From contig NZ_JACCBN010000001.1 in NCBI RefSeq assembly GCF_013409505.1, forward strand, positions 6,076,001 to 6,140,000: a stretch of DNA of 64,000 nt, in the 5' to 3' direction. Below are positions 8,091-16,572 of this stretch, piece after piece. The notes beneath the pieces are model-generated. The model saw only the letters and a list, made by a program, of their open reading frames with translations, did not search any database and was not told the DNA's origin. Numbering within the stretch: the stretch's first letter is position 1; every line of letters begins with the position of its first letter. The DNA comes from Actinomycetospora corticicola (GTDB taxonomy: Bacteria; Actinomycetota; Actinomycetes; Mycobacteriales; Pseudonocardiaceae). Both the position numbers and the translations under genes were made by a program.

Positions 8091-9401
8091 GTGCGGACAG
8101 AGGACTCAGGGGTGGGTACTGCGATGGGTGCGATCGAGGGGACCGGGGTGCGCGACCAGTCGCCCGATGCGGTGTTCGACCGCCTGACCGCCATGGTGGC
8201 CGCGATGTGCGGAGCGCCCGTGGTCATGTTCACCATCCGGGACGACCAATTGACGTCCTTCCGAGGCGCGATCGGGCTGCCGGAGGCGATCGAGTCCGGG
8301 CCTGCCGTGCCGATGCAGGACTCGATGTGTCAGTTCGTGATCACCGACGGCGTCGAGATGATCGTCCCGGACGTCCGGAACGACCCGGCGCTCGGCTGTC
8401 TTCCACCTGCTCACCTGCTGGGCGCCGGTTCCTACGCCGGCTTCCCCGTCCACGACCCCGACGGCAGTACCCTCGGCAGTCTCTGCGTGATCGATTACGA
8501 CGTGCGCGACTGGACCCCCGCAGAACTCGACATGTTCCGCAGCGTCGCGCTCGCCGCGAGCAGCGAGGTCGCCCTCCGCACTGCCCTGCGGACTTCCGAG
8601 ATCGCGGCGCGGCAGGCCGAGGAGGCGTCGCGCCGTGCCGAGGAGCACGCAAAGGAGGCGTCCGATCTGGCTCGGGTCCTGCAGGAGGCGCTCCTGCCCA
8701 CGGCGACGCCGCGCATCCCGGGGTTGGAGTTGGCGACGCGCTATCGCGCGGGAGCCGACGGTACGAAGGTGCTCGGAGACTTCTACGACGTGTTCCCGGT
8801 TCCGTCCGGCTGGGGCGTCGTCGTCGGCGACGTCTGCGGCAAGGGCATCCAGGCGGCTCGCACGACCGCGCTGGCGCGCTCGACGGTCCGTGCGGTCGGC
8901 CACGCCGAGGACGATCCGGAGGTCGTGCTCACCACGCTCAACGAGGTGCTCCACGTCTGGTTCGGCGACCAGCGCAGCTTTGCCACGGCGGTCTACGCCA
9001 CGCTGCACCAGGGGGCGCACGGCGTGGAGGTCACCGTGGCCAGCGCCGGCCATCCGGCCGGCTTCGTGGTGTGCTGCGACGGGCGGGTGCAGCGCCTCCA
9101 TGACGGCGGGCGTGTCCTCGGTATCTACGCCGAGTCCGATGTGGCTGTGGAGAAGGTCCGACTCGGCCCCGGCGACGGTCTCGTGCTCTTCACCGACGGC
9201 ATCACCGAAGCACGGAGACACGGAAACCCCGAGCAGTTCGACGAGGACGGCGTCGACCGGACGCTGCGTGCGCTGTCTCCGGGAACTTCGGCCGACGGCA
9301 TCGCGACCGCCGTCAGCAATGCGGCCCTCGCCCACGCCGGCGGTGAGGTCTCCGACGACACCGCTGTCCTCGTCCTGCGCAAGCCGCCCGAACAGCGCTG
9401 A
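8091..9401 (+). CDS. GAF-domain PP2C-type (SpoIIE/RsbU) serine phosphatase
   Basis: Signalling phosphatase of 436 residues. A GAF sensor domain occupies about residues 25-175 (VFDRLTAMVAAMCG ... GSLCVIDYDVRDW), a short coiled segment (about 175-205) links it, and a SpoIIE-type PP2C domain fills the rest. Metal-binding motifs are visible: LGDFYDVF, VVVGDVCGKGI, LFTDGITEAR and SDDTAVLVL. Such enzymes dephosphorylate STAS anti-anti-sigma factors. GTG 8091 follows GGAGGGG by six bases; ATG 8124 is an alternative. Its natural partners, a kinase and a STAS protein, are not adjacent, although a kinase-like gene lies at 4191. Confidence 0.9.
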   Translation: MRTEDSGVGTAMGAIEGTGVRDQSPDAVFDRLTAMVAAMCGAPVVMFTIRDDQLTSFRGAIGLPEAIESGPAVPMQDSMCQFVITDGVEMIVPDVRNDPALGCLPPAHLLGAGSYAGFPVHDPDGSTLGSLCVIDYDVRDWTPAELDMFRSVALAASSEVALRTALRTSEIAARQAEEASRRAEEHAKEASDLARVLQEALLPTATPRIPGLELATRYRAGADGTKVLGDFYDVFPVPSGWGVVVGDVCGKGIQAARTTALARSTVRAVGHAEDDPEVVLTTLNEVLHVWFGDQRSFATAVYATLHQGAHGVEVTVASAGHPAGFVVCCDGRVQRLHDGGRVLGIYAESDVAVEKVRLGPGDGLVLFTDGITEARRHGNPEQFDEDGVDRTLRALSPGTSADGIATAVSNAALAHAGGEVSDDTAVLVLRKPPEQR

Positions 9402-9443
9402 ACGGAGACCTCGGGCCGAGCACGCCCGGCCCCGCCGCCGCGG

Positions 9444-10256
9444 TCACCGAACGAGGACGTGCACCTCGACGTCGTCGGGCACGCCCTTGCGATTCAGGTC
9501 CGTGCGCGGCCGGAAGCGACCGTCGGACCCGGGACCGAGGACCCGGCATACCGCGTCGGAGACGCACACTTCGCCGCCCTCGGCGGCGTCCGCGATCCGC
9601 GCGGCGATGTTCACGTCGCGGCCGAAGTAGTCGCCGCCGTCGAACCTGGGCCGGCCGAGATGCACGCCGGCGCGCTGCCGTAGCCGGTGGCCACCCATCG
9701 CCTCTGGATCGAGCCCGTCGACCAGGTCGCGGGTCCACTCCGCGGCGGCGAGCGCGTCGGAAGGATCGGGGAAGACCACCATGAGGCCGTCCCCGAGTCG
9801 CTTCACGAGCGTCCCTCGGCGGGCCACGGCAGGTTCGACGACCTCCGCGATCCGGGTCAGAGCGGTCAGCGCGACCTCGTCGCCGACCTCCAGGGTCCAG
9901 TCGGAGAACCCAGCGATGTCGGTGAAGAGCACGGCGAGCTCGCCGGAATCGCCCCCGGCGCGCTCGCCTCCGTGCTGGGCCTGCCAGAGCTGGAGCGCCG
10001 TCGAGCCGAGCTCGCGCAGAACGCTGGGTCGGTGCGCCGCCACAGGCGCCAGGCGCAAGGCCAGGTCGGTGGCGAGCCCCGGACCGAGCGACAGCGGGTC
10101 GACGGCGACGTCCTGGCCGGGCAGGTGTCGCCGGGCCCACCTCACGAACCCCGCCACCAACGGGTCGCCGTCCAGTCGCTCGGCCACCCTCTCGACCCCG
10201 GCCGCCAGCGAGCACGACGCCCGAGACGCGTCGCCGTCAGACACCACGTGCCTCAC
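9444..10256 (-). CDS. Class III adenylate/guanylate cyclase
   Basis: Soluble nucleotide cyclase of 270 residues. The N-terminal 100 residues have no family I recognise; the catalytic CHD domain follows. Metal-binding aspartates are in VLFTDIAGFSD and KRLGDGLMVVF, whose Lys precedes the second metal site, and the transition-state Asn and Arg are in DVNIAARIADAAEGGE. All key residues appear present, so it should be active; the Lys and Asp suggest ATP as substrate. It lies convergent with the phosphatase gene, 42 bases away. Confidence 0.9.
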   Translation of the reverse strand: MRHVVSDGDASRASCSLAAGVERVAERLDGDPLVAGFVRWARRHLPGQDVAVDPLSLGPGLATDLALRLAPVAAHRPSVLRELGSTALQLWQAQHGGERAGGDSGELAVLFTDIAGFSDWTLEVGDEVALTALTRIAEVVEPAVARRGTLVKRLGDGLMVVFPDPSDALAAAEWTRDLVDGLDPEAMGGHRLRQRAGVHLGRPRFDGGDYFGRDVNIAARIADAAEGGEVCVSDAVCRVLGPGSDGRFRPRTDLNRKGVPDDVEVHVLVR

Positions 10257-10464
10257 CGGGTCCCGATGAACTCATGATGTCCATCCTCGCTGCCATCGCC
10301 GCCACGGGGCTGCAAAGGCGCTCACGGACACAGGACGGAGCCGACGTGACGCCGATCCGGTGCGCAACTCGGGCACGAGGGAACGATGGCAGCGCTCCGC
10401 GGTATGTCGCTGAGAGCCCCTGGAGGTGCGCCACCTGATCGCGCGTGGGGCAAACTCTCACTCC

Positions 10465-10791
10465 GTGACCGACGCTGCGGACGCCGCGATCTCTGCCCTG
10501 CGCGAAGCAACCCAGGCCCTGGGGATCGGCCAGCAGGCCGCCAGTCGTGCCGAGCCCACCGACGATGATGAGCCCGGGGTCGCTCTCGAGGTCGCCTACC
10601 TCCTCGATGCCACCGTCCACCTGTTGCGCAGCACGGACCTCGAGTCCGTCCCGGGCAGCAGCGAGTCCCACCGGCTGCACGCCGTCGTCCAGCACCTGAG
10701 CAACGGCGCCGAGCTCGCTCGCCGGGGCCAGGTCGCAGGCGGCCCTATTGCCGCGCATCCCGAACCTCGCACCGCGGGGCCACAACTCTGA
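10465..10791 (+). CDS. Hypothetical protein
   Basis: About 108 residues with normal codon bias from GTG 10465 onward; a start at GTG 10426 is also open, but its first codons look less biased. The sequence is acidic and helical with no motif I recognise (DAADAAISALREATQALG near the N-terminus, a Leu-rich middle). It stands alone upstream of the ANTAR gene. Confidence 0.5.
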   Translation: MTDAADAAISALREATQALGIGQQAASRAEPTDDDEPGVALEVAYLLDATVHLLRSTDLESVPGSSESHRLHAVVQHLSNGAELARRGQVAGGPIAAHPEPRTAGPQL

Positions 10792-11038
10792 TCGCGCCCC
10801 ACGGCGGGCCGCCACACCTCGCGCACGGCGATGGCAGCACAGGACGTGTCCGTCGTCGACGCTGCGCCGAGCTCCGACGGAGCTGCTTCGTTCGGTGAGC
10901 ATCCTGTGCGCTCGACGTGGTGCCGATTGCGCGCGATCCTGTCGATAAACTCGATCTCCAACCCGGAGCCTCACGCTCCCACCAGGCGTCGACCCCAAGC
11001 GCGCCTGAGACCGCACACGCGTACAGGGAGACTGCGCT

Positions 11039-11461
11039 GTGACCGAACCAGCCGAATGCTCGTTGTTGGACTTCCTCAACGGACCCGACGTCGAGCCCTC
11101 CGCCGAGTGGGTAGCAGCAGCGACGAGCCGGGAGCCGTCCGACCGGGCCGAGCAGGCTCTGATCGTGCAACGGCGCGCAGAGGACACCGAGCAGCGTCTC
11201 GCGGCGCTCCGCGCCCGCCGCGCCGTCGCCTCCCGCGACGACGAAGCCGTCGGCGTGCTGATGGCTGCATTCAACGTCGGCGCCGAACGGGCCTTCGAGT
11301 GCCTGATGTGGGTCAGCCAGCAGAGTGGCACGCCGTTACCCGACGTCACCCACCAGTTCATGGACCGCGCCGAGGCTCTCGGGTCCGACAGTCACGACCG
11401 CGAAGCCCTGCTCGGGTTGCTCTCCAAGCTCGCCGGCCGTGTGAACGCCTCGACGAGCTGA
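11039..11461 (+). CDS. ANTAR-domain protein, probable RNA-binding antiterminator
   Basis: A 140-residue protein whose C-terminal half fits the ANTAR fold: a coiled part (RAEDTEQRLAALRARRAVA), then DEAVGVLMAAFNVGAERAFECLMWVSQQSGTPL in two blocks with the conserved pattern of an alanine-rich helix followed by an aromatic residue. ANTAR proteins bind paired RNA hairpins and prevent termination. No GAF or receiver domain precedes it. GTG 11039 is preceded by GGGAG eight bases upstream. What RNA it binds is unknown; the four structured repeats of this window are an untested possibility. Confidence 0.68.
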   Translation: MTEPAECSLLDFLNGPDVEPSAEWVAAATSREPSDRAEQALIVQRRAEDTEQRLAALRARRAVASRDDEAVGVLMAAFNVGAERAFECLMWVSQQSGTPLPDVTHQFMDRAEALGSDSHDREALLGLLSKLAGRVNASTS

Positions 11462-11754
11462 TCTCGCCCCCGGCTCCAACAGAGCCTGCTCGCCGTCGAG
11501 CCCGCGACTGTTCGCAGAGCCCACGTCCGGCCGCGCAGACTGCGCAGGACGGGCGCGGTGGGCGGGGATGCCGGAGCCAGTCACGCCGGCGCCGACGAGC
11601 CGTGACCCGGGCCTCTACCGCCACGCCCAGGCCGCGATCGCGCGCACCGTCCCTCGCTCGGCAAGGAGGAGAAAGGATCGCGTGGAGGGCAGGCGTCGAC
11701 TCGCCGTGCGCACTCTCTGCGAGCGCCCTCGGCGCGAGCGGGCCCGTGAACCCC

Positions 11755-12510
11755 CTACTCGGGCTGCGGGTCGGGGTCGGGTGCGGATGCCTGGGCGAGG
11801 AAGCGGTCGTAGACGACTGCGGCGAGGACGGCGCCGACGATCGGGCCGACGAGGTAGGCCCAGAAGGCGGTGAAGGTGCCCGAGACGATCTCGGGCCCTA
11901 GCGCGCGGGCGGGGTTGACCGCGCCGCCGGACACGGGTCCGCCGATGAGGACCGCGGCCGCGAGGGCGAACCCGACCGCCGGACCGACCGCGGCGGGGGC
12001 GACGCGCTCGTCGGTGGCCACCGAGATGATCACCAACATCAGCAGGAAGGTGATCAGGACCTCGACCAGCAGGACCTGTCCGATTCCGGCGCCGGTGGCG
12101 GGGACGGTGGCGCCGAGCGCGGCCTGGTCCCGGGCGGCCGAGCCGAACACGCCCCACACCGCGAGCGAGGCCAGGACGGCGCCGACGATCTGGGCGACGA
12201 GGTAGGCGGGGGCGAAGCGCCACGGGAACTTGCGGGTCACGGCGAGGGCGAGGGTGACCGCGGGGTTGAGGTGGGCGCCGGACACGTGCCCGAGCGCGGA
12301 GACCAGGGCGACGAGGACGAGGCCGAAGGCGAGCCCGACGGCCAGGGAGTCGACGGGGGAGCCGGCGATCGAGCGACCGAGCGCTCCAGAGACTGCGACC
12401 GCGGTGCCGGTGAAGATCAGCGCGAAGGTGCCGATCAGTTCGGCGGTGGCGGCGCGGACCATGTTCGCGCCGATGTCGCTGCCGTAGAGCCCGGCGGTAG
12501 GGCTGCTCAT
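11755..12510 (-). CDS. MIP-family aquaporin / glycerol facilitator
   Basis: Water or small-solute channel of 251 residues with six membrane helices and both half-helix motifs: SGAHLNPAVTLAL in the first half and SGGAVNPARALGP in the second. Length and motif spacing are typical of aquaporins. ATG 12510 starts the frame, and the divergent sigma-factor gene begins about 230 bases away. The context (Na+/H+ antiporter, alkaline-shock cluster) suggests an osmotic-stress role, which is an inference. Confidence 0.93.
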   Translation of the reverse strand: MSSPTAGLYGSDIGANMVRAATAELIGTFALIFTGTAVAVSGALGRSIAGSPVDSLAVGLAFGLVLVALVSALGHVSGAHLNPAVTLALAVTRKFPWRFAPAYLVAQIVGAVLASLAVWGVFGSAARDQAALGATVPATGAGIGQVLLVEVLITFLLMLVIISVATDERVAPAAVGPAVGFALAAAVLIGGPVSGGAVNPARALGPEIVSGTFTAFWAYLVGPIVGAVLAAVVYDRFLAQASAPDPDPQPE

Positions 12511-12743
12511 GGTGGTTTGTTCCTCTCCGTCGTCCGCCCATGTGCTCGTGGCGGCTGCTGGGACCAGTTACGCCGGTTGGACCCACTCCGGAGGCCACCC
12601 TCTCCGCGCCCATGTGTGACATCTGGCATAGCCTGGCCGTGCCGTGAGTCGGGGTCGGCTGCGGCGTCGACATGTCGGGTAGGTCGGCTGCGGTGACAGG
12701 AGGTCCTGCGCGACGAGAGAGCGAGAGATCGGGGGTGGCGTCC

Positions 12744-13373
12744 GTGTCGAGCCCGGACCCGTCGTCGGGCGGCGACGGCGCGGCCGCCGCGTCGAAACCC
12801 GGTCGGGCGGGGCACGGCTGGGACGGTGCCGCCGACGAGTGGCTGATCGCGCAGGCGGTGTCGGGGTCGAAGTTCTCGGGGCAGGCGTTCGAGGTGCTGC
12901 TGCGAAGGCACCGGGACCGCATCTACAGGATCGCGCTGCGTCTGACGGGTGACCCCGTCGACGCCCAGGACGTCGCCCAGGACGTCGCGGTGCAGCTGTG
13001 GCGCGCGCTGGCCGGTTTCACCGGGTCGTCGACCTTCTCGACGTGGCTCTATCGCATCGTGGTGAACCGCAGCCTGAACCACCGCCGCGCGCAGCGGGTC
13101 CCCGGCCGCCGGACCGAGGTGCTCGGTGAGGCCGACCACCCCACGGTGCGCGGCCCCGAGCCCCGGGTTCTCGACGCGGCTCGGCTCGATGCCGCGGGCG
13201 CGGCCCTGTCCGCGCTGCCCGCCGAGCAGCGTGCCGCGGTCGTGCTGTGCCAGATCGAGGGGTTGTCCTACCGTGAGGCAGCGGCGATCGTCGGCGTCAG
13301 TGAAGCGGCTCTGCGCAGTCGTCTGGAACGTGGGCGCAGGAATCTCGTCGCGGCGATGCGGGAGTGGACATGA
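12744..13373 (+). CDS. ECF-type RNA polymerase sigma factor
   Basis: About 209 residues with sigma region 2 (FEVLLRRHRDRIYRIALRL ... DAQDVAQDVAVQLWRAL ... STWLYRIVVNRSLN) and region 4 (LSALPAEQRAAVVLCQIEG ... EAAAIVGVSEAALRSRLERG). GTG 12744 follows a GGGGG run by eight bases and is preferred; ATG 12672 in the same frame has no ribosome site. The stop overlaps the next start in ATGA. The next gene carries an anti-sigma zinc-binding motif, so the two are probably a sigma/anti-sigma pair controlling the downstream Asp23 cluster. Confidence 0.9.
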   Translation: MSSPDPSSGGDGAAAASKPGRAGHGWDGAADEWLIAQAVSGSKFSGQAFEVLLRRHRDRIYRIALRLTGDPVDAQDVAQDVAVQLWRALAGFTGSSTFSTWLYRIVVNRSLNHRRAQRVPGRRTEVLGEADHPTVRGPEPRVLDAARLDAAGAALSALPAEQRAAVVLCQIEGLSYREAAAIVGVSEAALRSRLERGRRNLVAAMREWT

Positions 13374-14002
13374 GTAGCGACGCGTCGCTGCCGTGCGGCC
13401 GCGACCCCGACGAGTTGCTCGCGCAGGTCGCCGACGGCTCGGGCGCCGCTCGCGACGACCACCAGCAGCAGTGCCCGCACTGCCGGGCGACGCTGGCGGA
13501 GTACACCCGGCTCTGGGCGCCCTTCGACGAGCTCGCCGCCGCCGAGGTGCAGGCACCGGCCGGCCTGTTCGACCAGGCCCTGGCCGCGATCCGCGAACAG
13601 GCCGCCCCGTCCGGATACGGGCGGGTGCCCGACCCCGAGAGTTCGATCCTGGTCTCCGCCCACGTCGTCGTCGCGGTGGCCGGGCACGCCGCCCGCGGCA
13701 CCGTCGGGGTTCGCGCCGCGCTCAGCGCGCTCGGAGCGAACCCCGAGGACGCCGAGGGCGCATCGACCGTGCCGGTGACGGCGGGGCTGAGCGGGCAGAG
13801 CGTGGCGCTCGAGCTGGCGGTGGCCGCGGAGTACGGCCACGACCTCCAGCGACTCGCGACGCATCTGCGCGAGCGGGTCGCCGCCGAGGTCCGGACCCAG
13901 ACCGGGCTCGAGGTCGTCGTCGTCGACATCACCGTCACCGACGTCTTCCCCCGACTCGACCCGCCTGACGACGGCCGGAGCGGCCCCGCGCGCCGAGAGT
14001 GA
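13370..14002 (+). CDS. Zinc-finger anti-sigma-like domain fused to an Asp23/Gls24-like domain
   Basis: A 210-residue protein directly coupled to the sigma gene. Near residue 40 it has HQQQCPHC, an H-x3-C-x2-C match to the zinc-binding core of ZAS anti-sigma factors. The C-terminal 120 residues resemble Asp23 (VVVAVAGHAARGTVGVRAAL ... VALELAVAAEYGHDL ... TGLEVVVVDITVTDVF). It contains no membrane helix. I infer that it restrains the sigma factor while interacting with the other Asp23 proteins of the operon. Both assignments are by eye. Confidence 0.75.
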   Translation: MSSDASLPCGRDPDELLAQVADGSGAARDDHQQQCPHCRATLAEYTRLWAPFDELAAAEVQAPAGLFDQALAAIREQAAPSGYGRVPDPESSILVSAHVVVAVAGHAARGTVGVRAALSALGANPEDAEGASTVPVTAGLSGQSVALELAVAAEYGHDLQRLATHLRERVAAEVRTQTGLEVVVVDITVTDVFPRLDPPDDGRSGPARRE

Positions 14003-14138
14003 CCGGAGTCACCCGTTGGTAGCGAGAGGATCCGTCGCGGCCCGGGTCCAACCACACGTGGACCGGGACGCCTGAGCGTTCCGGTCGCCGCTCCCTCGGG
14101 TTCGGGGGGTCGGCCCAGACGACGTGCGAGGAGCTCCC

Positions 14139-14633
14139 ATGACCGTCCCCACCACCGCCACCACGCCCGACCCCGCCGGTAGCGCGCTGTCGACCTCCCC
14201 GGCCGGCGCGGGCAGCGCGCTGGACACCCCCGAGGGCAAGACCACCATCTCGGACTCGGTGGTCTCCAAGGTCGCCGGGATCGCCGCCCGGGAGATCCCC
14301 GGGGTGTACGGCTTCGGCGGCGGAGCCGCGCGGGCCTTCGGCGCGATCAGCGAGCGCATCTCCGGCGGCCGCTCCTCCTCGACCCAGGGTGTGTCGGTGG
14401 AGGTCGGCGAGCGCCAGGCCGCGATCGACCTGACCGTCGTCGTGGAGTACGGCGTCGGGATCGCCGAGCTCGCCCGCGCGATCCGCCGCAACGTCATCGG
14501 CGCCGTCGAGCAGATGACGGGCCTGGACGTCGTCGAGGTCAACATCAACGTCGTCGACCTGCACCTGCCCAGCGACGACAACGACGACGACCGGGACGAG
14601 ACGACCTCGCGTCCGGCCAACCGCGTTCAGTGA
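14139..14633 (+). CDS. Asp23/Gls24 family envelope stress protein
   Basis: A 164-residue Asp23-domain protein. After a Thr/Pro/Ala-rich N-terminus, the domain reads ISDSVVSKVAGIAAREIPGV ... AIDLTVVVEYGVGIAELARAI ... EQMTGLDVVEVNINVVDLHL, the canonical pattern of the alkaline-shock family. ATG 14139 has GAGGAG about five bases upstream. The family in staphylococci is tethered to the membrane by AmaP, and an AmaP-like gene closes this cluster at 16573. The stop overlaps the next GTG in GTGA. Confidence 0.93.
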   Translation: MTVPTTATTPDPAGSALSTSPAGAGSALDTPEGKTTISDSVVSKVAGIAAREIPGVYGFGGGAARAFGAISERISGGRSSSTQGVSVEVGERQAAIDLTVVVEYGVGIAELARAIRRNVIGAVEQMTGLDVVEVNINVVDLHLPSDDNDDDRDETTSRPANRVQ

Positions 14634-15088
14634 CCGTCCCACCCACCTCACCGTCACCCGGTGACGGTGGGGACGCCCCGGCCTCGACCGGTCCGGGGCC
14701 CATGCCCCCGACCACGGCGGCACCTCCTGGACCGAGGCCCGGGCAGCCGCCGCGTTTCGACCCGGCCGGGCCCGTGACCGCGCCGCCGGCGCGCGACACC
14801 GACGCCCTGGTCGACCCGGTCGCGGCCGCGGTACTGGCCTGCCCCGCGGTCTCGCGGCTCTCGGCCGGTCCGTACGGCACCGTCGGGACCTACCTGCCCG
14901 GGCGGCGCGTGGCCGGCATCCAGATCACCGCGACCGAGGTCACGGTGCGCGTCGTCGCTTTCCCCGGCCCGCTGCGGACGCTGGAGACCCAGGTCCGGGC
15001 CGCAGTGTCGGCGCTGGTGCCCGGCCTGCCGGTGCACCTCGGGCTCGACGGCCTCGACGTCACCGGGCTCGACGCCGCCGGGCCGTAG
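14630..15088 (+). CDS. Proline-rich Asp23-cluster protein, function unknown
   Basis: A 152-residue protein translationally coupled to the preceding Asp23 gene. The first 60 residues are Pro/Gly/Ala-rich and probably disordered. The rest (AAAVLACPAVSRLSAGPYG ... TYLPGRRVAGIQITATEVTV ... LRTLETQVRAAVSALVPG) is predicted to form strands and helices in the order of a reduced Asp23-like domain, a weak resemblance only. Position and coupling argue for a role with the other envelope-stress proteins. Confidence 0.72.
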   Translation: MTVPPTSPSPGDGGDAPASTGPGPMPPTTAAPPGPRPGQPPRFDPAGPVTAPPARDTDALVDPVAAAVLACPAVSRLSAGPYGTVGTYLPGRRVAGIQITATEVTVRVVAFPGPLRTLETQVRAAVSALVPGLPVHLGLDGLDVTGLDAAGP

Positions 15089-15265
15089 CACCTCCGCACG
15101 ACCTGCCGTCCGAGCACGCAGGTCGCCCACCGGCGGCCCCGCGCGGATGCGGGGGCACCGGCCGTCTGTCGGGCCCGGCCCCTCGCCGGGCCCGACGCGC
15201 GTGCACCTCCGCCCCTCGACGGTGTCCTCCCGCACCCGTCCCCGCACTTCCTGGAGTTGATCGAC

Positions 15266-15460
15266 ATGCCTGTCTCGAACACCGTCCTCGGCCTGATCGT
15301 CGGACTGGTCCTCGGCGTCTCCGCCGCCTTCGGCGGCTTCGTGGCGTTCCTGATCGTGCTCGTCCTGGGCGCGCTGGGGCTGCTCATCGGCCGCGCCCTC
15401 GACGGACAGCTCGACCTCGACGGCCTCACCGGCCGCGGCCGCTCCTCCAGCAGGCTCTGA
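15266..15460 (+). CDS. DUF2273-like small membrane protein
   Basis: A 64-residue protein with two hydrophobic segments (NTVLGLIVGLVLGVSAAFGG and FVAFLIVLVLGALGLLIGRAL), then a short Asp/Gly/Arg tail. DUF2273 proteins of this size and layout accompany Asp23 and AmaP genes in many Gram-positive bacteria, and this one sits between two Asp23 genes. ATG 15266 follows CTGGAG by nine bases. Probably a membrane component of the alkaline-shock assembly. Confidence 0.8.
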   Translation: MPVSNTVLGLIVGLVLGVSAAFGGFVAFLIVLVLGALGLLIGRALDGQLDLDGLTGRGRSSSRL

Positions 15461-15470
15461 GGCACGCGTG

Positions 15471-16016
15471 ATGAGCAACCGCGACCACCGCCCCGAGCCG
15501 GAACCGGACGACAGCCCGACCGGCCAGGTCCCCGTCGTCCCACCTACGCCCGCGGAATTCGCACCAGTGACCGAGAAGGTCACCTCGACCGCCAACGGCC
15601 CCACCCCCGGCGCCGGCCGCCACGCGGGCCTCCCCGCCGACCCCGCTGAGGCCGCCGAACGCGGCAGCCTCTCGATCGAGGACGTCGTGGTGGAGAAGGT
15701 CGCGATCGCCGCCGCCGGCGAGATCGACGGTGTCGGTGGCGCCGCGCGGCGCGTGCTCGGTGTCCCCACCGGACGCGACGACGGCGACGGCCGCCCCCGC
15801 GCCTCCGCACGGGTCAGCGCCCAGACCGCCGCCCTCGAGGTTCGCCTCACCGTCGCCTACCCCGCCTCGGTCCGCGAGACCACAGAAGACGTCCGCGCGC
15901 ACGTCCGCGACCGGGTCGAAACCCTGACCGAGCTGACCGTCACCCGGGTCGACATCTCCGTCGCCGCCCTGACCGCGGCTTCGGCCCGCTCGAGCAGCAA
16001 GAGGGTGATCGTATGA
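15471..16016 (+). CDS. Asp23/Gls24 family protein (second full copy)
   Basis: A 181-residue Asp23-domain protein with a longer polar N-terminus (about 65 residues). The domain includes LSIEDVVVEKVAIAAAGEID, ALEVRLTVAYPASVRE and LTVTRVDISVAAL. GTG 15468 immediately upstream is an equally possible start. It differs clearly from the copy at 14139, so they are paralogues rather than a recent duplication. Its stop overlaps the next ATG in ATGA. Confidence 0.88.
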   Translation: MSNRDHRPEPEPDDSPTGQVPVVPPTPAEFAPVTEKVTSTANGPTPGAGRHAGLPADPAEAAERGSLSIEDVVVEKVAIAAAGEIDGVGGAARRVLGVPTGRDDGDGRPRASARVSAQTAALEVRLTVAYPASVRETTEDVRAHVRDRVETLTELTVTRVDISVAALTAASARSSSKRVIV

Positions 16017-16561
16017 TCCGCCGCCCCCGCCGTAGCCTGCCCGCCACCATCGTCGCCCTGGTCATCCTCGCGGTCTGCGTGCTCGTCGTCGTCGCCGTCG
16101 TCCAGTCCCTGCTCGGCCAGACCCCGTTCCTCACCCTCTCCGCGCTGCTCGGGATCACCTCCTCGCAGAGCTGGTCGAGCGCCGGCACCGTCGCCGTGGC
16201 GATCGTGCTCGCCGTCCTCGGACTGATCCTGCTGCTCGTCGCGATCCGCCCCGGGGCCCCGACAGTGCTGCCGCTGCGCGCCCTGGTCGACGACGACGGC
16301 AGCCGCGGCGCCGACGCCGGCGTCCGCCGCAACACCTTGACCAAGGACCTCGCCACCACCGCGGGCGCCGTTCCCGGGGTCACCTCCGCCAACGTCTCCG
16401 CCCGCGTGGGACGCATCACCGCCACCGTCACGGTCGCCGCCGCCGACCCCGCCTCCGTCCCCGGCGAGGTCCAGACCCGCCTCGAGACCCGTCTCGTCGA
16501 GATTGGCCCCGCCACCCGCCCGAAGGTGCGGGTCCGCGCCCGCGCCGACAAGAACACCTAG
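16013..16561 (+). CDS. DUF6286-like membrane protein of the Asp23 cluster
   Basis: A 182-residue protein with two N-terminal membrane helices (about residues 11-33 and 59-83) and a soluble C-terminal domain (TLTKDLATTAGAVPGVTSAN ... GRITATVTVAAADP ... VQTRLETRLVEIGPA). The layout resembles AmaP and fits the DUF6286 proteins found between Asp23 and AmaP genes in actinomycetes. It overlaps the preceding gene by four bases. Probable membrane anchor of the complex. Confidence 0.8.
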   Translation: MIRRPRRSLPATIVALVILAVCVLVVVAVVQSLLGQTPFLTLSALLGITSSQSWSSAGTVAVAIVLAVLGLILLLVAIRPGAPTVLPLRALVDDDGSRGADAGVRRNTLTKDLATTAGAVPGVTSANVSARVGRITATVTVAAADPASVPGEVQTRLETRLVEIGPATRPKVRVRARADKNT

Positions 16562-16572
16562 GAGAGCCCGTC

